Of a stretch of DNA of 64,000 nucleotides, positions 17,631 to 26,759 are shown one piece after another. A program made the position numbers and the translations under genes. This DNA is from Candidatus Lernaella stagnicola. GTDB lineage: Bacteria > Lernaellota > Lernaellaia > Lernaellales > Lernaellaceae. The notes under the pieces were generated by a model. That model was not told the origin of the DNA. It made no database searches and saw nothing but the letters and a program-made list of their open reading frames with translations. Every line of letters starts with the position of its first letter. Position 1 is the stretch's first letter. The stretch lies in contig JAVCCK010000027.1 in the NCBI GenBank assembly GCA_030765525.1, positions 1-64,000 on the forward strand, read 5' to 3'.

Positions 17631-17659
17631 TTGACGTCTTCCTGCTCCTCGCGTTTAGT
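17631..17659 (+). promoter_or_regulatory. Candidate sigma70-type promoter for the TPR-like lipoprotein gene
   Basis: TTGACG at 17631-17636 and TTTAGT at 17654-17659 are separated by 17 bp, about 48 bp before the start codon at 17707. The -35 matches consensus at 5 of 6 positions, the -10 at 4 of 6. The remaining gap 17505-17630 shows no gene or hairpin. Confidence 0.4.
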
Positions 17660-17706
17660 GGCACACGGTGAGGGTTTTTACTCTCGCTCGCACAAGGAGC
17701 GATGCC

Positions 17707-19047
17707 ATGTCTTTCCGATGCTTCCCACGATGGTTCCTACCCCTTTTGTTGCTCTGCGTATGTTTGTCGATTGTCGCCTGCGGTGATGATGACGATGACG
17801 ACAACGACGACGCAGCGGGTGACGACGACTCCGGCGATGACGACGACAACGACACGGCCGGCGACGACGACAACGACACGGCCGGCGACGATGACGACGA
17901 CACCGGCGGCGACGATGACGACGACACCCCTTCCCCCGAGGATTTGATCGCCGAAGGACGCTACTGGTTGCAGGCCGGCGAGCCGGAGCGGGCCCGGGTG
18001 TCATTCCTGGCCGCTCTGGAGTTCGATCCGGAAAACGCGGAGGCACACTACGGCGTCACGTTGTCCGGCGGGCTGCGTTACTGGGAGTTGATTTCGCTGA
18101 TTTCCGGATTTCTCGTCGACCCCGAGAACGGCCATACCAATCCGGAGGGGCTCGCGGCGAAGGATATCGACATCAACCGCGAGTTGATCCGCCAGATCAT
18201 CGCCTTCCTCCAGGACGGAGTTTTCGGGCCCGTGGCCGAGACGACCCGCGCAAGTTCCGATTGGCTGGCTGAGCACGGCGATCCGCCCTTCTACATTGAA
18301 GACGTGCCGGTGACCTGGGTGGTCGAAACCGTCGCCTGGCTGGGCGAAGAATTCGACGGCGCCGAACGCCTCGGGTGCACGGCCATCGCCAATATATTCG
18401 ACGGCTTCGGCGGGTCGCTGCTGGCGTTGGAATTCGATTACAACATCAGCTACATCATGGAAGTCGACTTCAACGGCGACGTCATCGAGATCATCGCCGC
18501 CGTGGTTGATTTCCTCGACGAGATGCTGACCGCGCCGGGATACCCCAACAACTTCATGATCGACGAAGACATGATCGACCTCGTGCACGAATCGCGCCTT
18601 TATTTGGGCTCGGGGATGGTCGGCCTGAAAGCGACTTTGCGGTCTTTGCGCTCCGAAACCGATGACCAGGCCGACGACGTTATCGCGTACGACGACGCCA
18701 ACGAAAACGGCGTCTTCGATGACGGCGAAGCGTACATGCTTCCCGGTTACGGCACGCTGAACGCCGAGGACATGGCGCTGGTCGCCGCGTTGGAAGATGC
18801 GCTGTTCGACCTGGGCCGCGCCTTCTTAGACCGCACCGACCTTGATCTCGAACCGGGCGTGGACAACCCTTTCCACGCCTCGTCCCTTAACGGTTTGCTC
18901 AGCGTGCTGGGCGTGCCGCCGCTGATTCCGGATTTCCTCACCGTCAATGTGGCGGACTTCTACGAAAACCTCGAGCCGGATTCGATTCGCAATTTCCTCG
19001 AAACCCTCGTCGGCTTGCTGCAGATGATTCTGCCCGATGCGGGCTAA
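17707..19047 (+). CDS. Asp-linker lipoprotein with an N-terminal TPR-like motif, function unknown
   Basis: ATG 17707 (446 aa) has AAGGAG at about 8 nt; an upstream in-frame start at 17668 lacks a site. The lipobox LSIVAC is followed by GDDDDDDNDD and about 50 mostly Asp residues mixed with Gly, Thr and Ala (AGDDD, TAGDDD, TGGDDD blocks). Residues about 80-125 contain a tetratricopeptide-like pair (AEGRYWLQAGEPERARVSFLAALEFDPENAEAHYG). The rest is acidic and mostly helical by eye, with FDDGEAYMLPGYG in a DxNxNGxxDxGE context that resembles an EF-hand-type calcium loop. The stop lies 16 bp before the next gene, so it probably starts a transcription unit with the phosphoesterase and methyltransferase. 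I recognise no family for the main body. Confidence 0.8.
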   Translation: MSFRCFPRWFLPLLLLCVCLSIVACGDDDDDDNDDAAGDDDSGDDDDNDTAGDDDNDTAGDDDDDTGGDDDDDTPSPEDLIAEGRYWLQAGEPERARVSFLAALEFDPENAEAHYGVTLSGGLRYWELISLISGFLVDPENGHTNPEGLAAKDIDINRELIRQIIAFLQDGVFGPVAETTRASSDWLAEHGDPPFYIEDVPVTWVVETVAWLGEEFDGAERLGCTAIANIFDGFGGSLLALEFDYNISYIMEVDFNGDVIEIIAAVVDFLDEMLTAPGYPNNFMIDEDMIDLVHESRLYLGSGMVGLKATLRSLRSETDDQADDVIAYDDANENGVFDDGEAYMLPGYGTLNAEDMALVAALEDALFDLGRAFLDRTDLDLEPGVDNPFHASSLNGLLSVLGVPPLIPDFLTVNVADFYENLEPDSIRNFLETLVGLLQMILPDAG

Positions 19048-19063
19048 CCCAGGGAGCGGAACC

Positions 19064-21607
19064 ATGAACGCCCTCTTGCGCCACAAAATCTGGATCGTCA
19101 TGTTGCTCGCGCTTTTCCTCTTCGCGTGCGATACGGGCGACAACCCCGAACACAACGATCCATACACCGCGTCCGAAGCAACGTTGGACGACGATGATGA
19201 CGACGCCGTCGCGCCGACACCGACGCCCTCGGCCGAGGCGTACGAACGCGCCGGCCCGCGGGGAGACGGCACGATCATTCTGCCCAACGGGCGCTTGCTC
19301 TCGCCGGTTGGCGAACGGGTCACCGTCAAGCGCTTTCCGATGTCGATCGTCGCCCACCCGACGGCCGATCGCCTTTACGTCGCCACAACTCGCACGCCCG
19401 CCTTGTTTGTTATCGACACCGCGACCTTCACCGTCCTCTCGGAAGTCGCCCTGCCGCACCACTTCGGCGGCATGGTCATTAGCGACGCCGGGACGACGCT
19501 GTGGGTGTGCGACGGGCGCGGCGAACTCGTGCGCGAGTTCACGATCGCCGGCGATAGCTTGGTCGAAACGAGGCAGTTCGACGCCTACGGCTACCCCACC
19601 GACGTGCGCCTGTCGGCCGATGAGCAAACCATGTATGTCTCGCTGGCTTACGGAAAGCGCATCAAGGTTATCGACGTGGCGTCGGGTCTGGAAATCGGCT
19701 CGATGAACACCGGCTATTATCCTTACGCGGTCGCGATCGCCGAGTCGATCAATCGCGCGGTGTCATCCAATTGGGGCACGTCGACCGTGTCGGTCTTTCG
19801 CCTCGACGACGGCGAACTGCTGGCCGATGTGGAAGTCGGCAAAAACCCTGAAGGCATGGTGCTCGCGCCCGACGGCCGCAGCGTGTTCGTCGCCTGCGCC
19901 GACTCCGATGAAATCCACCGCGTCGATCTGGTCGACCTAGTCGTCACGCAAGAGATTCCGTTGGATCCCAGCGGCGACCTCGGGTACGGCGCGATGCCCA
20001 CGGAAGTGGCGCTGAGCCCGGACGGCGAAATGCTGCTCGTCGTTTCCACCGGCTACAACAGCATCGATGTGTTTGACGTCGCCGACGGCGAAATGCTCGG
20101 CCGTATCCCCACCGAATGGTACCCGACCATGGTGCTGCCGATGGACGATATGCTCTACGTGCTGTCGGGCAAGGGCATCGGCTCGGGTCCGGGAAACGTG
20201 TCGGATCCGCCGCCCGATCCACTACCGCCGGAGGGGGGCCGTTTGCTCGGGTCGGTAGAGGCGATCGACATGCCGGGCGAGGAGACGCTGGCCGAGTACA
20301 CCGAGATGGTGGTGGCGAATAACTCGCGCACCAGCCTGTTTTATGAATCGGGCGTTGAGTTCGACTCGCCGATTCCCAGCCGGCGCAATGAGCCTTCCGA
20401 ACAGATCAAACACGTCGTGTTCATCCTCAAAGAGAACAAGACTTTCGACCAAGTGTTATCCGATTTGCCGGGCGTCGAGGGCGACGACAGCCTGCTGCTG
20501 TTCGGCGAGAATATCACGCCGAACCTGCACGCCTTGGCCACGGAGTTTACGGTTTTCGACAATTACTATTCCGAGTCGCACGAATCCGACATGGGCCACT
20601 CTTGGGCCACGCAGGTTGTCGCGAACGATTACGTCGAGAAGAACTGGGTAGCGGGCAATTGGTTTACGGTGACCGGCGTGGAACCGGCCACGATTCCCGA
20701 ATCGGGCACCGTGTTCAACAAGATGCTGGACGCGGAACTGGACTTCCGCGTGTACGGCGAGATGGTCGGCATCCTGACCGAGGAAATCGATCGCCTCGCG
20801 GCGTACGTGGATTTTAACTACGGCTTCTACAACCAAGCGGTCAGTGACCGGCGCAAAGCGCGTGAAGTCATCCGCGAATGGGACATGGGCGTGTTCCCGC
20901 CGTTCATTTACATCCTCGTGCCCAACGATCACACGTACGGCACCAGCACCGGCGAACCGACGATGGATTACATGGTCGCCGACAACGACGCGGGTGTGGG
21001 GTTGCTCGTCGATTGGATCGTCAAAAGCGAACACTGGCCGGAAACCGCTATCTTTATCACGCAGGACGATCCGCAATCCGGCGTCGACCACATTGACGCG
21101 CACCGCACGCCCTTCGTGATCGTGAGTCCCTACGCCAAGCGCGGGCACATCTCCAGCGTGCACTACTCCATGGCCAGCATGTGGCTGACCTTCGAATTGA
21201 TACTCGGCCTGCCGCCGATGACCAATTACGATCGTTTCACCGCGCCGATGTTCGACGCCTTCCAAAGCGAGCCGGTTCTCGATACGACCTTCGCCGCGAT
21301 TCCATCCAATGTGCCTTACGCAGAAAATCCGGCCGACCTGCCCTTCGCCGACTACTGTGCGCGGCAGAATTGGGACGTTCCCGATCAAGTCGAACGCATC
21401 GGCGAAGTCGTGTGGGCCTATATGAAACCCGGCGTGCCCTTCCCGCACTACCTCAGCGTCGCGCCTTCGGAACGCGAGGGGGAAGATGAAGAAAAGGAAC
21501 GCGCCCATTACCGGCACATGGTGCAAGCGTACCGCGAGTACGCGATTCGTCACGGCTTGCTTGATCCGGCGCTCAGTCTGCTGGGAAAACAGGGGCATCA
21601 ACGTTGA
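19064..21607 (+). CDS. Lipoprotein: YVTN-type beta-propeller fused to a phosphoesterase (alkaline phosphatase superfamily)
   Basis: ATG 19064 (847 aa) follows AGGGAG; the frame starts earlier at 19037 inside the previous gene without a site. The lipobox is LFLFAC (Cys22) with a short acidic stretch (LDDDDDDA) about 20 residues later. Residues about 95-390 have YVTN-like propeller blades (ADRLYVATTRTPALFVIDT, NPEGMVLAPDGRSVFVACAD). From about 455 a phosphoesterase domain of the phospholipase C/acid phosphatase AcpA type begins, SEQIKHVVFILKENKTFDQVL, ending TQDDPQSGVDHIDAHRTPF where metal ligands are expected. It is a paralog of the protein at 52888-55338. It likely hydrolyses an extracytoplasmic phosphate ester; the substrate is unknown. 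The methyltransferase follows 10 bp later. Confidence 0.9.
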   Translation: MNALLRHKIWIVMLLALFLFACDTGDNPEHNDPYTASEATLDDDDDDAVAPTPTPSAEAYERAGPRGDGTIILPNGRLLSPVGERVTVKRFPMSIVAHPTADRLYVATTRTPALFVIDTATFTVLSEVALPHHFGGMVISDAGTTLWVCDGRGELVREFTIAGDSLVETRQFDAYGYPTDVRLSADEQTMYVSLAYGKRIKVIDVASGLEIGSMNTGYYPYAVAIAESINRAVSSNWGTSTVSVFRLDDGELLADVEVGKNPEGMVLAPDGRSVFVACADSDEIHRVDLVDLVVTQEIPLDPSGDLGYGAMPTEVALSPDGEMLLVVSTGYNSIDVFDVADGEMLGRIPTEWYPTMVLPMDDMLYVLSGKGIGSGPGNVSDPPPDPLPPEGGRLLGSVEAIDMPGEETLAEYTEMVVANNSRTSLFYESGVEFDSPIPSRRNEPSEQIKHVVFILKENKTFDQVLSDLPGVEGDDSLLLFGENITPNLHALATEFTVFDNYYSESHESDMGHSWATQVVANDYVEKNWVAGNWFTVTGVEPATIPESGTVFNKMLDAELDFRVYGEMVGILTEEIDRLAAYVDFNYGFYNQAVSDRRKAREVIREWDMGVFPPFIYILVPNDHTYGTSTGEPTMDYMVADNDAGVGLLVDWIVKSEHWPETAIFITQDDPQSGVDHIDAHRTPFVIVSPYAKRGHISSVHYSMASMWLTFELILGLPPMTNYDRFTAPMFDAFQSEPVLDTTFAAIPSNVPYAENPADLPFADYCARQNWDVPDQVERIGEVVWAYMKPGVPFPHYLSVAPSEREGEDEEKERAHYRHMVQAYREYAIRHGLLDPALSLLGKQGHQR

Positions 21608-21617
21608 GGTAGGCGCA

Positions 21618-22229
21618 ATGAAAATCAACGCCGCCGAAAAGCTGATGATCAACAACCCGGCGCGCGCGCTGATGCTGCGGTTGCTGATCGGCAAGATGGT
21701 CTCCTGGACACCCGGTCGAAACTTCGTCGACGTCGGCGAAATCGGCTGCGGACCGGGCAACGGACTCACCGCCATCGATAAAGTCCTGCGGCCCAAGCGA
21801 CTGTTCGCCTTCGATTTGGACGAGCGGATGGTCGAGATTGCGCAAAAGCGCGCGCGCAGCATCCGCGCTACGCTCGACTTGCGAGTCGCCGCCGCCGAAA
21901 ACATTCCGTGGCCCGATGAGTCGCTGGACGCCGTTTTCGAAATGACGATTTTTCACCACGTTCCGGACTGGCGCGCGGCCGTCGCCGAGGTCGTGCGCGT
22001 ACTTAGGCCCGGCGGCGTGTTCTTCTTTGAAGAACTGACCCGCGAATACCATTTCGACGTGCCGGTGTTGTCGTTCATCCAGCAGAAATTCACCGTCCAT
22101 CCGTGGGACACGATTCCGGACCGCGCGACCTTCCTGGCCGAAATTGAGAACGGCGGGCTGCAGCTTGTCCACCAGAGCAAATTCCTCTTCGATGGTTGGG
22201 TGCTGGGCGCCGCGCGAAAACCGGAATAG
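21618..22229 (+). CDS. Class I SAM-dependent methyltransferase
   Basis: 203 aa from ATG 21618, ten bases after the stop of the phosphoesterase gene, with GAGGT just upstream, so translation is probably coupled. Motif I is VDVGEIGCGPGNG (SAM binding), followed by an acidic residue at the end of beta2 (FAFDLDERM), DESLDAVFEMTIFHHV (motif IV region) and VRVLRPGGVFFFEE (motif VI). This is the Methyltransf_11 pattern; substrates of this group are usually small molecules or lipids and cannot be read from sequence. It has no signal peptide, so unlike its upstream partner it works in the cytoplasm. The start MKINAAEKLMINNPARA could contact the membrane but has no transmembrane helix. Confidence 0.9.
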   Translation: MKINAAEKLMINNPARALMLRLLIGKMVSWTPGRNFVDVGEIGCGPGNGLTAIDKVLRPKRLFAFDLDERMVEIAQKRARSIRATLDLRVAAAENIPWPDESLDAVFEMTIFHHVPDWRAAVAEVVRVLRPGGVFFFEELTREYHFDVPVLSFIQQKFTVHPWDTIPDRATFLAEIENGGLQLVHQSKFLFDGWVLGAARKPE

Positions 22230-22297
22230 ACAACCCGATTGACCGCCGCCGCTTCGGAGTCGAAAATCGGCCGGCTTGCTTAGGAAAGGAAATGAAC

Positions 22298-23887
22298 ATG
22301 CAACGATTCACGATCGCCCTGTTGATCTGCCTGGTTTTTGCCGGTGGCGCACTCGCCCAGGATTTCGACCCCTACCTGCACCAGAAGGCGCAGGACTACA
22401 CCGACTGGCTCATACAGTGGCATTCGTCGGGCCTCGGCGGCGTTTCCGACATCGTGTTCACCGACGACAACTACACCGAAATCGAGCGCACCTGGGGCGC
22501 GGGCGACAGCGAGGATTGGACTGCGACCTACATGGTTTCGCAGGCCCTACGCTACGCTGTCACCGGCGAGCAGCAAGCCTACGATGAAGTCAAACGCATT
22601 ACCCAGTACCTGCACATCTGCCAGGAAATCACCGGCGATCCGGGTTACATCTGCCGCTACGCCGCGCTGGATGAGCCGCCCTGGAACATCGAACACCCGC
22701 TGGGGCTCGATTTTCGTCACGAAGGGGAAGGTGAATACGAAGGCTATTTCTGGTTGGGGCATCAATCGCGCGACAAGTACATCACGTGGTTTTGGGCGAT
22801 GGCCTGGGCGTATGACGTCATCGACGACGACGAGGATTTCCGCGCGATGATTCGCACCGACGTGCGTGAGATGATCGAAACTCTGGTCGCCAACGATTGG
22901 ACGATCATCGATCCGTGGGGTGACATTTGGGCGGCCGCGAGCATTGACGGCATCCTGCGTTTTCAAATGGCGGCACAGGCGGCGTTTATCCTGAACGAGC
23001 CCGAATTTTGGACTCTGGTCGACGAAGTGTTCGAGGGGCAGCGGCTGTATTACATCGTCAACTCGATCGCATTCTTCAATAAGTATAGCGAATACTACGC
23101 CTTCATCAACGTGTATTCGAGCGCTCAGGGGCTGTTTCGCTATTGGCCCGACCGCGAGCGCATGGAATACATTTTCCGCATCTGGAACATCAACATCCGC
23201 CCGCAATCCGGCTTCGGGCACAACCCCTTTTTCGACGCCGTGCAGTACCAAGCATGCAAGCGTCTGGAAACCTGCGACCCGGAAGATCTGGCGTACATCG
23301 AACAAGACGCCTATCAATCCTTGGTGGACATGAACGAAGCGCCGAACTATCAGCGGCACGAGAATATCCGTCAGGATTTGCCGATGGACGAATTTTCGGT
23401 GTGGGCCGATGGAATCCTGGCCAATTTCCCGTGGATCGAGCAACTGACCGGCTTCGACATCGACCCGGTCATCATGCCCGCGCGGGAAATCAGCGACCGC
23501 TGCTGGGAATCGGTAATGTGGGAACGCAGCCCGCACTTGCTGGACTGCGACGACCCGGATTACCCCGAACACGTCACGCACGGCGCGGACTACCTGATCG
23601 CCTACTGGCTGGGCGTTTACTACGGCATCCTGCCCGGCCCCGGGCCCTTCGCCGATCCGCCCTTCACCGATCCCGGCGATGATGACGATACCACCGGCGA
23701 CGATGACACGACCGGCGACGACGACACAATCGGTGACGATGACGACAATAACGACGACACCGTTGATGACGATGATGATGAAGTTGATGACGACGACGAC
23801 GCCGTTGATGACGACGACGACAACGATGATAACAACGACGCCGCGGGTGACGACGACGACAACGACAGCGGCGGCGGCTGCGGCTGA
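22298..23887 (+). CDS. Secreted helical protein of unknown function with Asp-rich tail ending GGGCG
   Basis: The start is ATG 22298 (529 aa), with AAGGA at 7 nt; ATG 22292 two codons upstream is equally possible. The signal peptide MQRFTIALLICLVFAGGALAQ has no lipobox. The body of about 450 residues is rich in Trp, Tyr and helical segments (DYTDWLIQWH, YITWFWAMAWAYDVIDDDEDF, DIWAAASIDGILRFQMAAQAAF), suggesting an alpha/alpha toroid like those of polysaccharide lyases or glycosidases, but no signature is recognisable. From about residue 461 it becomes an Asp-rich tail broken by TTG, TIG, VDDD and AAG, ending DNDSGGGCG. Its topology (signal peptide, domain, acidic tail, Cys near the end) matches the two propeller paralogs at 592-5444. 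Confidence 0.82.
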   Translation: MQRFTIALLICLVFAGGALAQDFDPYLHQKAQDYTDWLIQWHSSGLGGVSDIVFTDDNYTEIERTWGAGDSEDWTATYMVSQALRYAVTGEQQAYDEVKRITQYLHICQEITGDPGYICRYAALDEPPWNIEHPLGLDFRHEGEGEYEGYFWLGHQSRDKYITWFWAMAWAYDVIDDDEDFRAMIRTDVREMIETLVANDWTIIDPWGDIWAAASIDGILRFQMAAQAAFILNEPEFWTLVDEVFEGQRLYYIVNSIAFFNKYSEYYAFINVYSSAQGLFRYWPDRERMEYIFRIWNINIRPQSGFGHNPFFDAVQYQACKRLETCDPEDLAYIEQDAYQSLVDMNEAPNYQRHENIRQDLPMDEFSVWADGILANFPWIEQLTGFDIDPVIMPAREISDRCWESVMWERSPHLLDCDDPDYPEHVTHGADYLIAYWLGVYYGILPGPGPFADPPFTDPGDDDDTTGDDDTTGDDDTIGDDDDNNDDTVDDDDDEVDDDDDAVDDDDDNDDNNDAAGDDDDNDSGGGCG

Positions 23888-23957
23888 CCCGGCCCGCCGT
23901 GCAGAGCAGGGTTCGTGGTGAATCGGTTTCCAAGGGGAGCTCTCTGATGGCTCGCAA

Positions 23958-25022
23958 ATGGCTTTTCGCCGCCTGCTGACCCGCACAAGGATCCGCCTGC
24001 CGCGACGCCTGTTCTTCGCGGCGCTCGCGGTCGCGCTTTTTATGGCGGTAGGCGAGGGGATCATCCGCCTGGGCGGTTGGGCGACACTGCCGCAGGAAAC
24101 CGTTTTCACCGATGTCTACGATCCCGACTACCGCCTGCTGCCCGGCGCCCCCAATCCCTTTGCGCAAATGGAGGATTTCTTCAACGGCTCCGGCTTTCGC
24201 GGCCCGGATTTGACGATGCCCAAGCCGACGGGCGTCGTTTCGATCGTTTGCACCGGTGATTCCACGACTCACGGCGCGTTTACCGATGTGGACAAAACCT
24301 ACACCGCGCTTCTGGCGGCGGGGCTGCAGCGCCGCGGCCTGCATGTCGAGGCGCTCAACGCCGGTATTCCCGGCACGACGCTCTGGCAGCAGCGGCGTTT
24401 AATCGAGCAACGCCTCTTGGATTACCAGCCGGATTTGCTGGTCATGTACGCCAGCCCCGGCTTTAGCGAAAAATTGCTCTACCTGCGCCGCGCCATGGAA
24501 GACGGCTTCGTGCTGCGCGAGGTGCAACGCGGCCTTGCCGGTTTTCACGGGTATCGTCTGCTGCGCCGCTGGCTTCGCCCTCCTCGTTTCGGCGACGTGA
24601 TCCACCAATACGAAAGCGACCCCGCCAAGCGGGTAGACGTTGCCACCGCCTTTCATTTCGCGCGGCGGGACGTGGAAATCGTTCGGCAAAAAGCCGTTGC
24701 GCAAGGGGTAAAAATCCTCGTCGTGCCGCTACTTGAGCGCGAGGCTTTCGCGCAAGCCCGCGAACGCGGCCTACACGCCGACGACGCCGCATGGCCTCCC
24801 TTGTTGCACGAAGTCAACACAGCCATGAACCTGCTGGACACGGCCACCGAACTTGGCGTTCCTTCGCTCAATGCCGCCGATGCTTTTTTGGAGCGTTCGT
24901 ACCGCGAAGCGCTTTTCGTCGACGAGGTCCACTTCACGCCGGGCGGGCACGCTTTGATGGCCGACTTGCTCACGGAAGAGATCTGCCGGCGGAAATGGCT
25001 GCCTGCGCCGTGCCTTCGTTGA
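23958..25022 (+). CDS. Membrane-anchored SGNH/GDSL-type hydrolase
   Basis: 354 aa. A basic N-terminus and one hydrophobic segment (LFFAALAVALFMAVGEGII) anchor it to the membrane. The SGNH blocks are present: block I VSIVCTGDSTTHG (catalytic Ser after GD), block II Gly in LNAGIPGTTLWQQ, a possible block III in LLVMYASPG without the usual GxND, and block V DEVHFTPGGHALMADLL with the Asp-His pair. Such enzymes remove acetyl or acyl groups from lipids or polysaccharides. The start is uncertain: the strong site AAGGGGAG (about 23932) sits 7-8 nt before an ATG at 23947 that opens only a 10-residue frame (MARKWLFAAC, stop), whereas ATG 23958 lies about 18 nt away in another frame. Confidence 0.85.
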   Translation: MAFRRLLTRTRIRLPRRLFFAALAVALFMAVGEGIIRLGGWATLPQETVFTDVYDPDYRLLPGAPNPFAQMEDFFNGSGFRGPDLTMPKPTGVVSIVCTGDSTTHGAFTDVDKTYTALLAAGLQRRGLHVEALNAGIPGTTLWQQRRLIEQRLLDYQPDLLVMYASPGFSEKLLYLRRAMEDGFVLREVQRGLAGFHGYRLLRRWLRPPRFGDVIHQYESDPAKRVDVATAFHFARRDVEIVRQKAVAQGVKILVVPLLEREAFAQARERGLHADDAAWPPLLHEVNTAMNLLDTATELGVPSLNAADAFLERSYREALFVDEVHFTPGGHALMADLLTEEICRRKWLPAPCLR

Positions 25023-25081
25023 TCTCCCCGGACACTACGCGGTACTATCTTCATCAATCTCAATATTCGTGCTCGGGCGGG

Positions 25082-25102
25082 ATCAGGCTTCGACCTGATT
25101 TT
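25082..25102 (+). terminator. Weak hairpin followed by TTTT after the SGNH hydrolase gene
   Basis: ATCAGG (25082-25087) and CCTGAT (25094-25099) enclose CTTCGA and are followed by a TTTT run. It lies 60 bp after the rightward gene and inside the last codons of the convergent small gene. The stem is only 6 bp, so this is tentative. The 60-bp gap before it shows nothing else. Confidence 0.35.
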
Positions 25103-25304
25103 CCAAAACGGCAAGTAATTCGTCGCGGTGTTTTCTCAGATATCGCCGGACTTGCGCTTCTTTGATGCCCAAATCGCCGATAATCCCCTGCACCAGGTCG
25201 CGCGCGGCCTGGCCGGTGATTCCCCTGCGTTCACATGAAAGCATCAGAATGGCTGCGCCTCGAACCGGGTCGCCCTTACGGTAGTTTTTTCCGGTTTCGG
25301 ACAT
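25083..25304 (-). CDS. Small hypothetical protein coupled to ftsY
   Basis: 73 aa. ATG 25304 begins 4 bp after the TGA of ftsY, and its ribosome site AAAGGA is the end of ftsY itself, so the two are translated as a unit. The longer open frame above it overlaps ftsY and is a shadow. The sequence is basic and helical ([53 protein letters not shown]) and could form a small three-helix bundle, perhaps related to helix-turn-helix or UBA-like folds. I know no family. Co-expression with the SRP receptor hints at a role near membrane targeting, but that is inference only. Confidence 0.7.
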   Translation of the reverse strand: MSETGKNYRKGDPVRGAAILMLSCERRGITGQAARDLVQGIIGDLGIKEAQVRRYLRKHRDELLAVLENQVEA

Positions 25305-25308
25305 CGTT

Positions 25309-26685
25309 TCATCCTTTCGCGGCCTCAAACAATGCCTGGACGAAATCGTCGGCGATAAACGGACGCAGGTCGTCCATTTGCTCCCCGATACCGATGTATC
25401 GTACCGGAACCTCCAGTTCGTCGCAAATTCCCACGATGCAGCCACCCTTGGCCGTACCATCGAGCTTGGTCAGGATCAGCCCGGTCAGACCCAATGCCTC
25501 GTGGAAGCTTTTCGCCTGCTGAATCGCGTTTTGACCGGTATTAGCATCCAGCACGAGCAGCACTTCGTGCGGCGCCGCCGCGTCGAGCTTGGACATGACG
25601 CGTTTTATTTTTTTCAACTCTTCCATGAGGTTGTGCTTCGTGTGCAGCCGCCCGGCGGTATCGATAATCGCTAGGTCGACCTCCCGGTTGACCGCCGCCT
25701 GCACCGTGTCGTACGCCACCGCTGCCGGATCGGCTCCCGGTTTTTGCTTGATGATTTCCGCCCCGGCCCGATCGGCCCAAACCTGCAATTGCTCGTCGGC
25801 GGCGGCGCGGAAGGTATCGGCGGCGCCAAAAATCACCCGCTTGCCTTCGTCCGCGAATTTCTTGGCGATTTTGCCGATGGTTGTCGTTTTGCCGACGCCG
25901 TTGACGCCCACCACCATGACGATGAAAGGCTTGCTGCTCTCGACATCCAAGGGCGCTTCGTGCGGCCGCAGAATCTTGGCGATTTCCTCCTGCAGGATGT
26001 CACGAATCATCACCGCATCTTCGATGTTTTCCTCGCGGACGCGTTCTTGGAGGTGAGTAAGCAACTTTTCGGCCGTTGTCGGGCCTAAATCGGCGGTGAA
26101 CAAGATTTCCTCGAGTTCCTCGAAAAACTCGTCGTCGATTTTTCTACCGCGCACCAGTTGATCGATCCGGCCCACGAGACCGCCGGCCGTTTTCGTCAAT
26201 CCTTTGCGCAACCTGGCGAATAAACTCAGCTTTGGCGCGGGTTTGGGTTCGGGCTCCGGTTCGGGCTCGACGACGATTTCCTCGGGGAGAACCTCCTCGA
26301 ACACCTCATCGGCCACGGCCTCCAACTCAGCCTCGATTTCCTCGTCGCTTGGCTGGTCCTCGGCTACGAGTTCCGCAGGCGCTTCGACCGCTTCCAGTTT
26401 CGGCTCAGGATGCACCGCCGTGGGCTCGGGCTCCATCACGCCCGTTGTTTCTTCTGTTATTTCAGCGTCTTGAATGTCTTCGTCGGGAGCCGTTTCCACG
26501 CTCTGGGCCTCGCCGGACGCCGCGCGCAGGCGCACGAGTCGCAGCAAGCCCCAGAGAAGCAGCAGGGCCAGGACGGCCGAAAGTGGAATGCTGACCGGTC
26601 CGTTGATCAAGGGCGAAGCCTCGAGAAACCGGTCGATCGCCTCAAAAAAGGCGCCCACAGTTGGCCAAGTGGTCGGATCGTACAC
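25309..26685 (-). CDS. ftsY: Signal recognition particle receptor FtsY
   Basis: 458 aa from a GTG at 26685 with GAGGGAG upstream. Order of parts: an N-terminal hydrophobic helix (about residues 26-47, [20 protein letters not shown]), an acidic, Glu/Pro-rich A region to about 150, a four-helix N domain ([22 protein letters not shown]), then the SRP GTPase with G1 [30 protein letters not shown]3 [16 protein letters not shown] and G4 [10 protein letters not shown]. FtsY docks SRP-bound ribosomes at the membrane and hydrolyses GTP with Ffh. Many FtsY proteins lack a true membrane helix; this one has it. A small unknown gene is coupled downstream. Confidence 0.97.
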   Translation of the reverse strand: MYDPTTWPTVGAFFEAIDRFLEASPLINGPVSIPLSAVLALLLLWGLLRLVRLRAASGEAQSVETAPDEDIQDAEITEETTGVMEPEPTAVHPEPKLEAVEAPAELVAEDQPSDEEIEAELEAVADEVFEEVLPEEIVVEPEPEPEPKPAPKLSLFARLRKGLTKTAGGLVGRIDQLVRGRKIDDEFFEELEEILFTADLGPTTAEKLLTHLQERVREENIEDAVMIRDILQEEIAKILRPHEAPLDVESSKPFIVMVVGVNGVGKTTTIGKIAKKFADEGKRVIFGAADTFRAAADEQLQVWADRAGAEIIKQKPGADPAAVAYDTVQAAVNREVDLAIIDTAGRLHTKHNLMEELKKIKRVMSKLDAAAPHEVLLVLDANTGQNAIQQAKSFHEALGLTGLILTKLDGTAKGGCIVGICDELEVPVRYIGIGEQMDDLRPFIADDFVQALFEAAKG

Positions 26686-26759
26686 GCGCGCTCTCCCTCT
26701 TCGCGGTTGGGGCGCTGAATCCTAACGACGCGTCATATAAGTGTCAAGAACTGTGCCGT

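Noticed and set aside
25082-25102. Hairpin considered as a strong bidirectional terminator
   Set aside because: The stem is only 6 bp and it overlaps coding sequence, so only a weak rightward terminator is listed.
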